From the NCBI RefSeq assembly GCF_009498275.1, contig NZ_CP045643.1, forward strand, positions 8,370,001-8,434,000: a stretch of DNA of 64,000 nt. The letters run 5' to 3'. Below, one piece after another: positions 54,944-63,565 of this stretch (its first letter is position 1; each line of letters starts with the position of its first letter). Source of the stretch: Streptomyces fagopyri. GTDB lineage: Bacteria; Actinomycetota; Actinomycetes; Streptomycetales; Streptomycetaceae. The notes under the pieces were generated by a model. It was not told the DNA's origin. It did no database searches and saw nothing but the letters and a program-made list of their open reading frames with translations. The translations under genes and the position numbers were made by a program.

Positions 54944-55651
54944 GTGCGTGCCCTGCGTGCTTTGCGTGTCCGGTCGCTCGTGCTGGCCGCGGCCGGCGTC
55001 GTCGTGCTCGTTCCCGCGATGTGCGCCGCCGCCGACCCGGACCCCACCGCGCCCGCGGTGGGCGAGGGAACCGTGCGGGCCGCCGAGCTCCTCGCGAAGG
55101 TGCGCGAATGCGTTCCCGTGTCGAAGGGGCGCTACCGCACCGACGAAGGCACCCGCGCCGAGATCCCCGTCTGCGGGGCGCGGGGCGTCGTCTTCTGGAA
55201 GGCCGACATGGACATCGACTGCGACGGCCGCCCCGGGGACCTGTGCAACCGGCGGACCGATCCGCTCTTCTCCGCCGCCACCGCCTACCGGCAGACGGAC
55301 GGCCGCTACCTGAGCGCCGAGACCCTCCCGTACGTCGTGGTGCCCGCGCCCAGCGGCGTGTGGGACCACCGCGACCAGGGCATCGGCGGCGGGTCGGTGG
55401 TCGCCGTGATCTACCGGGACCGGGTCCAGTACGCGGTTGTCGGCGACACCGGCCCCCGCCACATCATCGGCGAGGCCTCGTACGCCACCGCCAAGGCGCT
55501 CGGCATCCGAACCGATCCGCGTGACGGCGGGACGGCGTCAGGGGTCACCTACATCGCATTCCGCGACTCCCAGGTGAAGCCCATCGAGGACCACGCGGCC
55601 GCTGTGGCGGAGGGCGAGCGGCTGGCCAGGCTGTTCCTGCGGGACGGATGA
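54944..55651 (+). CDS. Secreted GH75-family chitosanase
   Basis: 235 aa. N-terminal signal segment (VRALRALRVRSLVLAAAGVVVLVPAMCAAA). GH75 marks: GVVFWKADMDIDCDGRPGDLCN with the catalytic Asp region, LPYVVVPAPSGVWDHRDQGIGGGSVVAVIYRDRVQYAVVGDTGPRHIIGEASYATAKALGI. It hydrolyses chitosan outside the cell. GTG 54944 after GGGAGAGGG is chosen; a TTG frame start at 54899 is less likely. Length suits the family. Confidence 0.9.
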   Translation: MRALRALRVRSLVLAAAGVVVLVPAMCAAADPDPTAPAVGEGTVRAAELLAKVRECVPVSKGRYRTDEGTRAEIPVCGARGVVFWKADMDIDCDGRPGDLCNRRTDPLFSAATAYRQTDGRYLSAETLPYVVVPAPSGVWDHRDQGIGGGSVVAVIYRDRVQYAVVGDTGPRHIIGEASYATAKALGIRTDPRDGGTASGVTYIAFRDSQVKPIEDHAAAVAEGERLARLFLRDG

Positions 55652-55956
55652 GCGGCGGCGCCCCCCGACCCCGGCGGACCGCCCGCGGCACCGTCGCCGC
55701 CGTGACGGAAGGAGGCTGGCCCCGCGGAGCCCACGCCGGACGGGGAGCCCCCGGGGTGAACCCGAGGGCTCCGGATCCGGGACTTCGGCTCCGGCCCTGG
55801 ACCTCCGCCCCGGTCAAGGAGCGGCGGGCCTCGGCCGTCCGCCCGTACAGCCCTCGCGCGCCCGCCCCACGACGCGCGGCCTCACTCCATGCGGCCTCAC
55901 ACCATCCGGCCTCACACCATCCGGCCTCACACCATCACGCCTCATGCCCTGCGGAT
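55652..55956. other. Convergent intergenic region with 15-bp repeats
   Basis: 305 bases between chitosanase and dhaM. Its right half is a 15-bp tandem array (listed). No gene or clear terminator seen; the left part is GC-rich without motif. Confidence 0.6.
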
Positions 55957-55967
55957 TCATGCCTTGC
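55878..55967. repeat. 15-bp tandem repeat (GGCCTCACACCATCC) at the end of dhaM
   Basis: Four copies at 55878-55937 (the middle ones identical) and two degenerate copies (GCCTCATGCCCTGC, ATTCATGCCTTGC) that reach into the last codons of dhaM. Confidence 0.82.
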
Positions 55968-56382
55968 GGTACGTGTACGCCTCCGCGGCCGCCGCCTCGA
56001 CGGCCGCGAGGTCCGCTCCCGCCGAGGCCGTGACGACCGCGGCCACCGCGCCTTCGACGAAGGGGGCGTCCACCAGGCGGGTGTTGCCGGGCAGTTCGTC
56101 GCCCTCCGCGAGGAGGGCCTTCACCGTGAGCACCGCGCTGCCCAGATCCATGAGGACGGCCACCCCGGCGCCACGGTCCACGGAGGCGGCAGCCGCCGAG
56201 ATCAGTTCGGCGCTGGTGCCGAGACCGCCGTCCGCCGTACCGCCGGCCGGGGCGACGGGCGCGATCGTGCCGCCGCCCGCGAGCCCCGTCGCCAGTTCGG
56301 CGACCGAGGCGGCGACGGCGGCGCTGTGCGAGACGAGCACGATGCCGACGAGCCCGTCCGCGGTGTTCCCCGAGTCACTCAC
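55957..56382 (-). CDS. dhaM: PTS-dependent dihydroxyacetone kinase phosphotransferase subunit DhaM
   Basis: 141 aa. GIVLVSHSAAVAAS with phospho-His19 is the DhaM EIIA-mannose-type active site; VDRGAGVAVLMDLGSAVLTVKALL and DAPFVEGAVAAV follow. It passes phosphate from HPr to the ADP bound in DhaL. Only the EIIA-like domain is present, without fused HPr/EI. It overlaps the dhaL stop by 8 bases. The 3' end contains repeat units. Confidence 0.94.
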   Translation of the reverse strand: MSDSGNTADGLVGIVLVSHSAAVAASVAELATGLAGGGTIAPVAPAGGTADGGLGTSAELISAAAASVDRGAGVAVLMDLGSAVLTVKALLAEGDELPGNTRLVDAPFVEGAVAAVVTASAGADLAAVEAAAAEAYTYRKA

Positions 56383-56974
56383 CGGACGCCTCCACGAGTG
56401 CTCCGATCAGCAGGGACGACGAGGTGGCGCCGGGATCCTGGTGCCCGATGCTGCGCTCGCCCAGATAACTCGCCCTGCCCTTGCGGGCCTGCAACGGGAT
56501 CGTGGCGGCGGCGCCCTCCTCCGCGGCGGCGGCCGCGGCGGTGAAGGAGTCGGACAGCGCGTCCACCGCGGGCACCAGCGCGTCGATCATCGTCTTGTCG
56601 CCGGGGGCGGCCCCGCCCAGCGCCATGACCGCGTCGACGCCTGCCCGCAGCGCGTCGGTGAACTGTTCCCCGGAGACCTCGGAGGCGTCCCCGAGAGCCT
56701 TTCCGGTACGGCGCAGCAGCGTGCCGTACAAAGGCCCCGACGCACCGCCGACCGTGGAGATCAGCTGGCGTCCGGCCAGTTGGAGGACGGCGCCGGGAGT
56801 GTCCGGCGCGTCCTTCTCCAGCACGTTCACCACGGCGATGAACCCGCGCTGCAGATTGCTGCCGTGGTCGGCGTCACCGATCGGTGAGTCCAGAGCCGTG
56901 AGCCGCTGCGCCTCACGTTCCACCGACGCGGCGGTCGCCGTCATCCAGCGGCGGAAGAAATCGGCGTCGAGCAC
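56375..56974 (-). CDS. dhaL: Dihydroxyacetone kinase ADP-binding subunit DhaL
   Basis: 199 aa. Mg-ADP site DSPIGDADHGSNLQRG (Asp29, Asp34, Asp36, His37), GGASGPLYGTLLRR and GRASYLGERSIGHQDPGATSS. It transfers phosphate from DhaM to dihydroxyacetone bound in DhaK. GTG 56974 has AAGGAGA upstream. The 172-base gap from dhaK contains a 6-bp microsatellite. Confidence 0.95.
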   Translation of the reverse strand: MLDADFFRRWMTATAASVEREAQRLTALDSPIGDADHGSNLQRGFIAVVNVLEKDAPDTPGAVLQLAGRQLISTVGGASGPLYGTLLRRTGKALGDASEVSGEQFTDALRAGVDAVMALGGAAPGDKTMIDALVPAVDALSDSFTAAAAAAEEGAAATIPLQARKGRASYLGERSIGHQDPGATSSSLLIGALVEASGE

Positions 56975-57053
56975 AGAATCTCCTTGCGTGGTACCAGCGT
57001 TGGACGGATGAGATGAGTCGTGGATGTGGCCGCGGTCGTAGCGGTGACCACGT

Positions 57054-57120
57054 CCGTGGCAGTGGCAGTGGCAGTGGCAGTGGCGGTGGCAGTGGCAGTG
57101 GCGGTGGCGGTGGCCGTGGT
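57054..57120. repeat. 6-bp tandem repeat (GTGGCA/GTGGCG) between dhaK and dhaL
   Basis: About eleven GTGGCR hexamers in a row between two operon genes. Read on the minus strand it is CCACTGCCACTGCC-type sequence and can spell a Thr-Ala repeat, but no gene is supported. Confidence 0.88.
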
Positions 57121-57146
57121 CACGGCCTGCCGGGCGGCGGGCCGGT

Positions 57147-58139
57147 TCACACGCCCCAGCGCAGCCCCGGTGTCTTCACCGGCGCGTCCCACAATCGCAG
57201 CAGTTCCTCGTCCACCTGACACAGCGTCACCGAGGCGCCGGCCATGTCCAGCGAGGTGACGTAGTTGCCGACCAGCGTGCGCGCGACGGGGATCCCGCGC
57301 TCGCCGAGCACCCGCTGCACCTCCGCGCTGAACCCGTACAGCTCCAGGAGGGGCGTCGCGCCCATGCCGTTGACCAGGAGGAGGACGGGGTTGCGCGGAT
57401 TCATGTCCTCCAGGATCGCGTGCACCGAGAAGTCGGCGATCTCGCGGGAGGTCATCATCGCGCGCCGCTCCCGGCCGGGCTCGCCGTGGATGCCGACGCC
57501 CAGTTCCAGTTCCCCGGGCGGCAGGTCGAAGGTCGGGCTGCCCTTGGCCGGCGTGGTGCAGGCACTGAGCGCGACACCGAAGCTCCGGGAGTTCTCGTTG
57601 ACCTGACGGGCCAGCGACTCCACCCGCTCCAGCGGCGCGCCCTCCTCGGCCGCGGCGCCCGCGATCTTCTCCACGAACAGTGTCGCGCCCGTACCGCGCC
57701 GGCCGGCCGTGTAGAGACTGTCGGTGACGGCGACGTCGTCGTTGACCAGCACCTTGGCGATCTGGATGCCCTCGTCCTCGGCGAGTTCGGCCGCCATGTC
57801 GAAGTTCAGGACGTCACCGGTGTAGTTCTTCACGATGAACAGCACTCCCGCGCCACTGTTCACGGCGGCGGCGGCCCGCAGCATCTGGTCCGGTACGGGA
57901 GAGGTGAAGACCTCGCCCGGACAGGCCGCCGACAGCATTCCGGGACCGACGAAACCGCCGTGCAGGGGCTCGTGACCCGATCCGCCGCCGGAGACCAGCC
58001 CCACCTTTCCGGCCAACGGGGCGTCACGCCGTACGATCACGCGGTTCTCGACGTCCACGGTGAGGTCCGGGTGCGCGGCCGCCATACCCCGCAGGGCGTC
58101 CGCGACCACCGTCTCCGCCACGTTGATCAGCATCTTCAT
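57147..58139 (-). CDS. dhaK: Dihydroxyacetone kinase substrate-binding subunit DhaK
   Basis: 330 aa. VGLVSGGGSGHEPLHGGFVG with His56, NYTGDVLNFDMA with Asp109, and LGVGIHGEPGRER with His218, which binds dihydroxyacetone covalently as a hemiaminal. AGGAGGTACCC precedes the ATG. First gene of dhaK-dhaL-dhaM, which phosphorylates dihydroxyacetone with PEP as donor through the PTS. A link to glycerol use is likely. Confidence 0.97.
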   Translation of the reverse strand: MKMLINVAETVVADALRGMAAAHPDLTVDVENRVIVRRDAPLAGKVGLVSGGGSGHEPLHGGFVGPGMLSAACPGEVFTSPVPDQMLRAAAAVNSGAGVLFIVKNYTGDVLNFDMAAELAEDEGIQIAKVLVNDDVAVTDSLYTAGRRGTGATLFVEKIAGAAAEEGAPLERVESLARQVNENSRSFGVALSACTTPAKGSPTFDLPPGELELGVGIHGEPGRERRAMMTSREIADFSVHAILEDMNPRNPVLLLVNGMGATPLLELYGFSAEVQRVLGERGIPVARTLVGNYVTSLDMAGASVTLCQVDEELLRLWDAPVKTPGLRWGV

Positions 58140-58554
58140 GGGTACCTCCTGGTGAGCGTAAGAGTGGAGCCCGTGACCTGTGTTCTCGTCCGTTCGTTGG
58201 GCGAGGAGAGCGTTCGGTTCCGGCGGTCCGTCGGTGCTGAGGGCTCGTCACTGCGAAGTATCGGTCTTGGAGGGGCGATGGTCACGTGTACCGACACGCT
58301 CGGGTCGGTTCGGGTCGTGTACCTGCCGGTTCGGACGCTCCGCCGCCCCCCTCGCCGTCCGGGGCGCGGGTCCCCGCAGAGCACGCGGTAGTGGCGAGGG
58401 GTGACACTGCCGTCCCTGTCGTGGCGGACGGCGCGGTGAGGTCGCCGAACCCCCGCGGAATCGCCGGTGAGCGGCAACCGACGGATCCGGCGCTGGATTT
58501 CCCTCGTCCTGACGGGTGCACGGGAACGACGAGACGGCAAGGGGCGGGACGGAC
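58140..58554. other. Divergent intergenic region between dhaK and the deacetylase gene
   Basis: 415 bases. Both promoters must lie here. Repeats of GTTCG and CGGTTCG-type sequences near 58180-58220 and 58303-58340 are possible regulator half sites but form no clean palindrome. No gene is supported. Confidence 0.55.
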
Positions 58555-59343
58555 ATGGTGTGGCACGGCGGGCGGGGATGGTACGGCCGGGTACTCGCGG
58601 CGGCGGTCGGCGTGACGGCGGTCGCCGTCACCACTTCGGTGTGGAGCGCGCAGGCCGGGCCCGTCGCCGGCCGGCCGGCGCGGGCGGAAGAGGTGGTCCG
58701 CCCTTCCTGGCCGAACGCCCAGGGGCCCGCGAGAGTGCCGGTGTCGGTGACCATCACCCATGCCTCGGACCGCGGCGCCCGGGGCGTCAACATCACCATC
58801 GACGACGGACCGGACCCGGTCTGGACACCGCGGGTGCTGGAGGTACTGCGGGAGTACGGCGTGAAGGCCACGTTCTGCATGGTGGGAACGCAGGCCCAGG
58901 CGCACCCGGACCTGGTCAGGGCGGTCGTGGCGGCCGGGCACCGGCTGTGCGACCACACGGTGTCGCACGACACCACCATGGACACCAAGTCCGAGTCCTA
59001 CCAGTCGCGGCAGATCCTGGACGCCGAACGCATGATCACCAAGGCGTCCGGGGGAGTCCGGCCGCAGTACTACCGGGCCCCGGGCGGCGCCTTCACGCCG
59101 TACAGCCGCAAGCTGGCCGCCTCGCGCGGGATGCGGCCGCTGGGCTGGAACGTCGACTCCAAGGACTTCGAGCGGCCCGGCACCGACGTCCTGGTCGCCA
59201 CCGTCAAGCAGGAGATCGCCAACGGCCCGACCGTCCTCTTCCACGACGCGGGCGGTGACCGCTCCGAGAGCGTCGAGGCCCTGCGCGAGCTCCTGCCGTG
59301 GCTGAGGCGACAGGGGTACTCCTTCGGTTTCCCCGTGCGCTGA
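58555..59343 (+). CDS. Secreted polysaccharide deacetylase (CE4)
   Basis: 262 aa with a signal-anchor (about 11-35). NodB domain: ITIDDGPDPVW with Asp83-Asp84, HRLCDHTVSHDTTMD with metal ligands His134 and His138, YRAPGGAFTPYS, GWNVDSKDF and LFHDAGGDRS with the catalytic His. It probably deacetylates N-acetylglucosamine in peptidoglycan or chitin. ATG 58555 chosen; GTG 58516 is the alternative. Confidence 0.93.
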   Translation: MVWHGGRGWYGRVLAAAVGVTAVAVTTSVWSAQAGPVAGRPARAEEVVRPSWPNAQGPARVPVSVTITHASDRGARGVNITIDDGPDPVWTPRVLEVLREYGVKATFCMVGTQAQAHPDLVRAVVAAGHRLCDHTVSHDTTMDTKSESYQSRQILDAERMITKASGGVRPQYYRAPGGAFTPYSRKLAASRGMRPLGWNVDSKDFERPGTDVLVATVKQEIANGPTVLFHDAGGDRSESVEALRELLPWLRRQGYSFGFPVR

Positions 59344-59357
59344 CCCGAAGGCGTCCG

Positions 59358-60548
59358 TCAGGACCGGTGCGTCCCCTGGTCGTGAACCCTGAGGGTCCCC
59401 CGGTCGCTCTCCCGCAGCGCCCGGCCGATGATCAGACGCTGGATCTGGTTGGTGCCCTCGAAGATCTGCATGACCTTGGCCTCGCGCATGTAGCGCTCGA
59501 CCGGGAAGTCACGGGTGTACCCCGCGCCCCCCAGCACCTGGACGGCGTCGGTGGTGACCTTCATGGCGTTGTCGGTGGCGATCAGCTTGGCGACGGACGC
59601 CTCGCAGCTGAACGGGAGCCCCTGGTCCTTGAGCCGCGCGGCGGCGAGCGTGGTGGCGCGGGAGGCCTGTACGGCCGCGGCCATGTCCGCGAGGACGAAG
59701 GCAAGTCCCTGGTGTTCGATGATGGGGCGCCCGAAGGTCTCCCGCTCCCGGGAGTAGCGCAGCGCGTGGTCCAGCGCTCCCTGGGCCAGACCCGTGGCCA
59801 CCGAGGCGATGCCCAGCCGGCCGCAGTCCAGCCCGGCGAAGGCGATCGCGAGGCCCTGTCCCTCCTCGCCTATCCGGTGCTCCACGGGAACGCGGGCGCT
59901 CTCCAGGCGCACCGTGGCGGTGGCCGATCCGGTCAGGCCCATCTTGTGCTCGGGCGGATCGGCGATGACGCCGGGGGTGTCGGCCGGGACGAGGAAGCAG
60001 GAAATGGCCCGCGAGCCCGTGTCGGACGTCCGCGCCATGACCGTGTAGAAGTCCGCGTGGCCGCCGTGCGTGGTCCACGCCTTGGCACCGTCGAGCACGT
60101 AGTGGTCGCCGTCCCTGACGGCCCGCGTGCGCATCGCCCCGGGGTCGGATCCGGCATGGGCCTCCGACAGGCAGTAGGCGCCGAGCAGCTCGCCGCCGAG
60201 CATGCCGGGCAGCCACTTGTCCTTCTGCTCCCGTGTGCCGAACGCGGCGAGGCCGAAGCAGGACAGCGCGTGCACCGAGACGCCGACCGCGACGCTGGCC
60301 CACACGGCGGCGATCTCCTCGACGACCTGGAGGTAGACCTCGTACGGCTGGCCGCCACCGCCGTACTCCTCGGCGTACGGCAGGCTCAGCAGGCCGGCCC
60401 GGCCGAGGGTGCGGAAGACCTCGCGCGGGAACTTCTCCTCGGCCTCGGCCTCGGCGACGCGAGGGGCGAGCTCCTTCTCGGCGAGCTCGCGGGTCAGGCC
60501 GATCAGGTCGACGGCTTCCGGCGAGGGCAGCGTTCGGGTGGCTGGCAT
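59358..60548 (-). CDS. Acyl-CoA dehydrogenase
   Basis: 396 aa flavoenzyme. N-terminal helical, middle beta ([42 protein letters not shown]) and C-terminal helical domains with [33 protein letters not shown], and [18 protein letters not shown], which holds the catalytic Glu typical of short-chain enzymes. GAGGAATC precedes the ATG. Divergent from a CoA-transferase gene over a 16-bp palindrome; a TetR gene is downstream of the partner. Suggests a TetR-controlled branched or short acyl-CoA degradation set. Confidence 0.94.
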   Translation of the reverse strand: MPATRTLPSPEAVDLIGLTRELAEKELAPRVAEAEAEEKFPREVFRTLGRAGLLSLPYAEEYGGGGQPYEVYLQVVEEIAAVWASVAVGVSVHALSCFGLAAFGTREQKDKWLPGMLGGELLGAYCLSEAHAGSDPGAMRTRAVRDGDHYVLDGAKAWTTHGGHADFYTVMARTSDTGSRAISCFLVPADTPGVIADPPEHKMGLTGSATATVRLESARVPVEHRIGEEGQGLAIAFAGLDCGRLGIASVATGLAQGALDHALRYSRERETFGRPIIEHQGLAFVLADMAAAVQASRATTLAAARLKDQGLPFSCEASVAKLIATDNAMKVTTDAVQVLGGAGYTRDFPVERYMREAKVMQIFEGTNQIQRLIIGRALRESDRGTLRVHDQGTHRS

Positions 60549-60579
60549 GGTGATTCCTCGGTCGCTCGGGGAATTAATG

Positions 60580-60620
60580 ATACGGCGATCGATACAACAG
60601 TATCGTTTTTGGTACCGTAT
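60580..60620. promoter_or_regulatory. TetR-type operator between divergent acyl-CoA genes
   Basis: CGATAC-aaca-GTATCG at 60590-60605 is a perfect 6-bp-arm palindrome; ATACGG (60580) and CCGTAT (60615) form an outer pair. It overlaps the start region of the CoA-transferase gene. Confidence 0.75.
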
Positions 60621-61773
60621 GGCCATGCAGTGCAGAGATGGATCCGTCGGCCCGCTCGCGGGGCTGCGCGTCCTGGAACTCGCGGGACTCGGGCCGGCTC
60701 CGCACGCGGCCATGGTGCTGGCCGACCTCGGCGCCGACGTGGTGCGGGTCGAACGGCCGTCCGGGCGGGCGCTCAGCCTGGGCGCCCCCGGCGCGACCGA
60801 CGCCGTGCAGCGTGGCCGCCGGTCGGTCTTCGCCGATCTCAAGGAGACCGCGGGGCGGACGCTGGTGCGAGCGCTGGCGGCGCGGGCCGACGTCCTCATC
60901 GAGGGCCTGCGGCCCGGTGTCGCCGAGCGGCTCGGGATCGGCCCGGACGACTGCCGCCGGGCGAACCCGGGGCTCGTCTACGCCCGGATCACCGGCTGGG
61001 GCCAGGACGGGCCGCTCGCCCGGGATCCCGGACACGACCTGAACTACATCGGGCTCACCGGTGTCCTGCACGCGATGGGCCGGGGCGACGGCCCGCCGGC
61101 CCCGCCGCTGAACCTCGTGGGGGACTTCGGCGGCGGATCCATGCTCCTGGTCGTGGGTGTACTCGCCGCGCTCTGGGAGCGCACCCGGTCGGGCGCCGGG
61201 CAGGTCGTCGACGCCGCCATGGTGGACGGGACGGCGCTGCTGGGCCAGATGGCGTACGCGCTGCGCGGCATGGGGGAGTGGTCGGACGAGCGCAGTTCGA
61301 ACCTTCTCGACGGGGCCGCGCCCTTCTACGACACCTATGTGTGCGGCGACGGCAAGTACGTGGCCGTCGCCGCGCTCGAACCGCAGTTCTTCGCGGCCCT
61401 GCTCGACGGGCTGGATCTCGTCCCCGCCGAGCTGCCCGCGCAGGGCGACCGTGACGGGTGGCCGGTGCTGCGGTCCCGGTTCACGGGCAGGTTCACCTCC
61501 CGCACGCGCGACGAGTGGGCGGAGCACTTCGCCGGTACGGACGCGTGCGTGACACCCGTGCTCACCTTCGCCGAGGCGGGAGCGCACCCGCACATGGTGG
61601 CCCGGCGCACCCTGGTCGAGGTGGACGGCATCCTGCAGGCCGCCCCCGCGCCGCGGTTCTCCCGCACCCCGAACGGACAGCCGTCGGCGCCAGGTGCGGC
61701 GGGCGCGGACACCGAGGCGGTGCTCCGTGACTGGGGCGTCGAGTCCTCGCCCCCCGCGGTCCGGTCAGGGTGA
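60619..61773 (+). CDS. CaiB/BaiF CoA-transferase (alpha-methylacyl-CoA racemase-like)
   Basis: 384 aa. [76 protein letters not shown] and [35 protein letters not shown] are typical of alpha-methylacyl-CoA racemases within class III CoA-transferases. ATG 60619 or 60625; both sit directly after the operator, so the mRNA may be leaderless. The 3' end overlaps the convergent TetR gene by 9 bases. Confidence 0.92.
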   Translation: MAMQCRDGSVGPLAGLRVLELAGLGPAPHAAMVLADLGADVVRVERPSGRALSLGAPGATDAVQRGRRSVFADLKETAGRTLVRALAARADVLIEGLRPGVAERLGIGPDDCRRANPGLVYARITGWGQDGPLARDPGHDLNYIGLTGVLHAMGRGDGPPAPPLNLVGDFGGGSMLLVVGVLAALWERTRSGAGQVVDAAMVDGTALLGQMAYALRGMGEWSDERSSNLLDGAAPFYDTYVCGDGKYVAVAALEPQFFAALLDGLDLVPAELPAQGDRDGWPVLRSRFTGRFTSRTRDEWAEHFAGTDACVTPVLTFAEAGAHPHMVARRTLVEVDGILQAAPAPRFSRTPNGQPSAPGAAGADTEAVLRDWGVESSPPAVRSG

Positions 61774-62337
61774 GACGGCGTGCACGATGAGCGAGGCCAG
61801 CTCCGCGTAGGCCTCCGCGTCGCTCAGCCCGGTGCGCGCGGCCACCTCGCCGCGCTGGATCTCCTGCATGGTGGCGGCCACCACCTCGCCCACGAAGGCG
61901 GCGTGGACGTCACGGAACGCGCCCGCGGCGACGCCGTCCGCGATCAACTGCCTGATCCGGGCGGCGGCGAGGCGTGTGTTGGCCTCGTACACCTCACGGG
62001 CCGGTTCGAACTCGGCCATGTCGTCGAGGAATCGCCGGGACAGCGGACGCAGCCGCTCGGCGACCGCGTTCAGGTAGACCACCACGCGGTCGGCCGGCGC
62101 GGAGGTGTCCGCCACCTGCTTCTCGATGGCGCCGGCCGCCTCCCGGAAGTAGTGCTTGACCGCCTCCCGGACCAACTCCTGCTTGCTTCCCGCGAGTTGG
62201 TAGAGCGTCGTCTTCGAGCAACGCAGCCGTTCGGTCAGCTCGTCCAGCGTGAACGACGCGAACCCCTCCGCCGTCAGCAGGACGACGAGCCGTTCGAGGA
62301 GATCTGTCTGGCGCGCTGTTCGACGTGTGGACGGCAT
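61765..62337 (-). CDS. TetR-family transcriptional regulator
   Basis: 190 aa. Helix-turn-helix [43 protein letters not shown], then an all-helical ligand domain. Start ATG 62337 chosen; a frame start at 62400 is possible. Tail-to-tail with the CoA-transferase gene. It is the natural candidate for the palindrome at 60590, with an acyl-CoA as ligand by inference. Confidence 0.92.
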   Translation of the reverse strand: MPSTRRTARQTDLLERLVVLLTAEGFASFTLDELTERLRCSKTTLYQLAGSKQELVREAVKHYFREAAGAIEKQVADTSAPADRVVVYLNAVAERLRPLSRRFLDDMAEFEPAREVYEANTRLAAARIRQLIADGVAAGAFRDVHAAFVGEVVAATMQEIQRGEVAARTGLSDAEAYAELASLIVHAVSP

Positions 62338-62449
62338 GACCTCAGCGTAACCGTTCACCCCCGAGGGCCCGGATCCCGGCGGTGAGGGCCGGCCCGGCAC
62401 GCTTCCGGCCGAGCCGGGCCGGCTTCCCCGGGGCCTGGCGGGACAGCCC

Positions 62450-63013
62450 TCAGGGGCGCACCGTGGCCCGCCGTTCCAGGATGTCCAGGGCCCGCTCGGC
62501 CCACCGGATGTTCTCCTCCTCGAAGGAACGTCCGCGCATCAGCGTGAGATAGGGACCCACACGTTCCGCGCGGACCAGGAACTCCTCCTCCGTGCGTCCG
62601 TCCAGCAACCGCGCGCGCAGTCGTTCGTAGCGGGCCAGCTTGGCGCGCGCCCACTCCAGCCGCTCGGTGATCGCCGCCCGTACCGCCGTGTCGTCGCCCG
62701 CGTCGACGGCCTGCACCTTGACCAGCAGCTCGTCCCGGATGGCGGTGGGCTTCGGAGGGTCGGCCGTGAACTCGCGCAGGGCGGCGCGGCCCGCCGCGGT
62801 GAGGGAGAAGACCCGTTTGTTAGGGCGCCGCTCCTGCCGTACCAGCCGGGCCTCGATGAGTCCGTCGGACGTCATCCGCTCCAGCTCCCGGTAGAGCTGC
62901 TGGGGGGTTGCCATCCAGAAATTGGCCACCGAGGCGTCGAAACCCTTGGCCAGGTCGTACCCCGACGCCTCACCCTCCAGGAGCGCGGCGAGGACCGCGT
63001 TGCGCAATGCCAT
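62450..63013 (-). CDS. PadR-family transcriptional regulator
   Basis: 187 aa. NAVLAALLEGEASGYDLAKGFDASVANFWMATPQQLYRELERMTSDGLIEARLV, winged helix, then a helical C-terminal domain (ERLEWARAKLARYERLRARLLDG). Its recognition helix PQQLYRELERM is close to that of the PadR at 52088. The divergent SnoaL-like gene starts 85 bases away over a TCAA-ttag-TTGA palindrome that resembles the fadH operator. Confidence 0.93.
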   Translation of the reverse strand: MALRNAVLAALLEGEASGYDLAKGFDASVANFWMATPQQLYRELERMTSDGLIEARLVRQERRPNKRVFSLTAAGRAALREFTADPPKPTAIRDELLVKVQAVDAGDDTAVRAAITERLEWARAKLARYERLRARLLDGRTEEEFLVRAERVGPYLTLMRGRSFEEENIRWAERALDILERRATVRP

Positions 63014-63065
63014 GGGCCAAGGCTAGACGGCATTCACCCCCGCGACTAATCTGTTGCGCACTTAT

Positions 63066-63077
63066 TCAATTAGTTGA
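63066..63077. promoter_or_regulatory. PadR operator candidate
   Basis: TCAATTAGTTGA at 63066-63077 with CAATTAGTTG matching nine of ten bases of the centre (CAACTAGTTG) of the palindrome at 49938. It lies between divergent PadR and SnoaL-like genes. Confidence 0.62.
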
Positions 63078-63097
63078 CTATGAGAGCGGAGACCCAG

Positions 63098-63499
63098 ATG
63101 CATCCCTTCCGCAAGGCCGTGGAGGCCGGTGACCTCGCCGCGGTCGAGGAGCTGCTGGCCGACGACGTCGTGTTCACCAGCCCCGTCGCCTTCAAGCCCT
63201 ACCCGGGCAAGGCGATCACCGCGGCCATCCTGCGCGGCGTCACCCGCGTCTTCACCGACTTCCGCTACGTACGGGAGATCGCGGGTGCCGACGGCCGTGA
63301 CCACGCGCTGGTCTTCACGGCGAAGGTGGGCGACAAGGAGATCAACGGCTGCGACTTCTTGCACTTCGACGAGGACGGCAGGATCGACGACCTGATGGTC
63401 ATGGTCCGCCCTCTCTCGGCGGCCCACGCGCTCTCCGAGGCGATGGGCGCGCAGTTCGAGCGGATCTCGCGGGAGGCGGCCGAGGCCACGGGCCGGTGA
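63098..63499 (+). CDS. SnoaL-like / NTF2-fold protein
   Basis: 133 aa from ATG 63098 with GGAG upstream; upstream ATG 63080 and TTG 63074 overlap the operator. Cone-fold marks: FRKAVEAGDLAAVEELLADDVVFTSPVAFKPYPGKAITAAILRGVTRVFTDF and DFLHFDEDGRIDDLMVMVRPLSA. Members include cyclases, isomerases and uncatalytic binders. Control by the divergent PadR is likely. Confidence 0.9.
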   Translation: MHPFRKAVEAGDLAAVEELLADDVVFTSPVAFKPYPGKAITAAILRGVTRVFTDFRYVREIAGADGRDHALVFTAKVGDKEINGCDFLHFDEDGRIDDLMVMVRPLSAAHALSEAMGAQFERISREAAEATGR

Positions 63500-63565
63500 G
63501 CCGCGTCCCCCGGGGCCGACGTCCACGCGGTGTTCGAGGCGACCCCCGGGGGCTACCCGCGTCCG

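Noticed and set aside
56941..57222. Small Thr-Ala repeat protein between dhaK and dhaL
   Set aside because: It is a translation of the hexamer microsatellite with no ribosome site.
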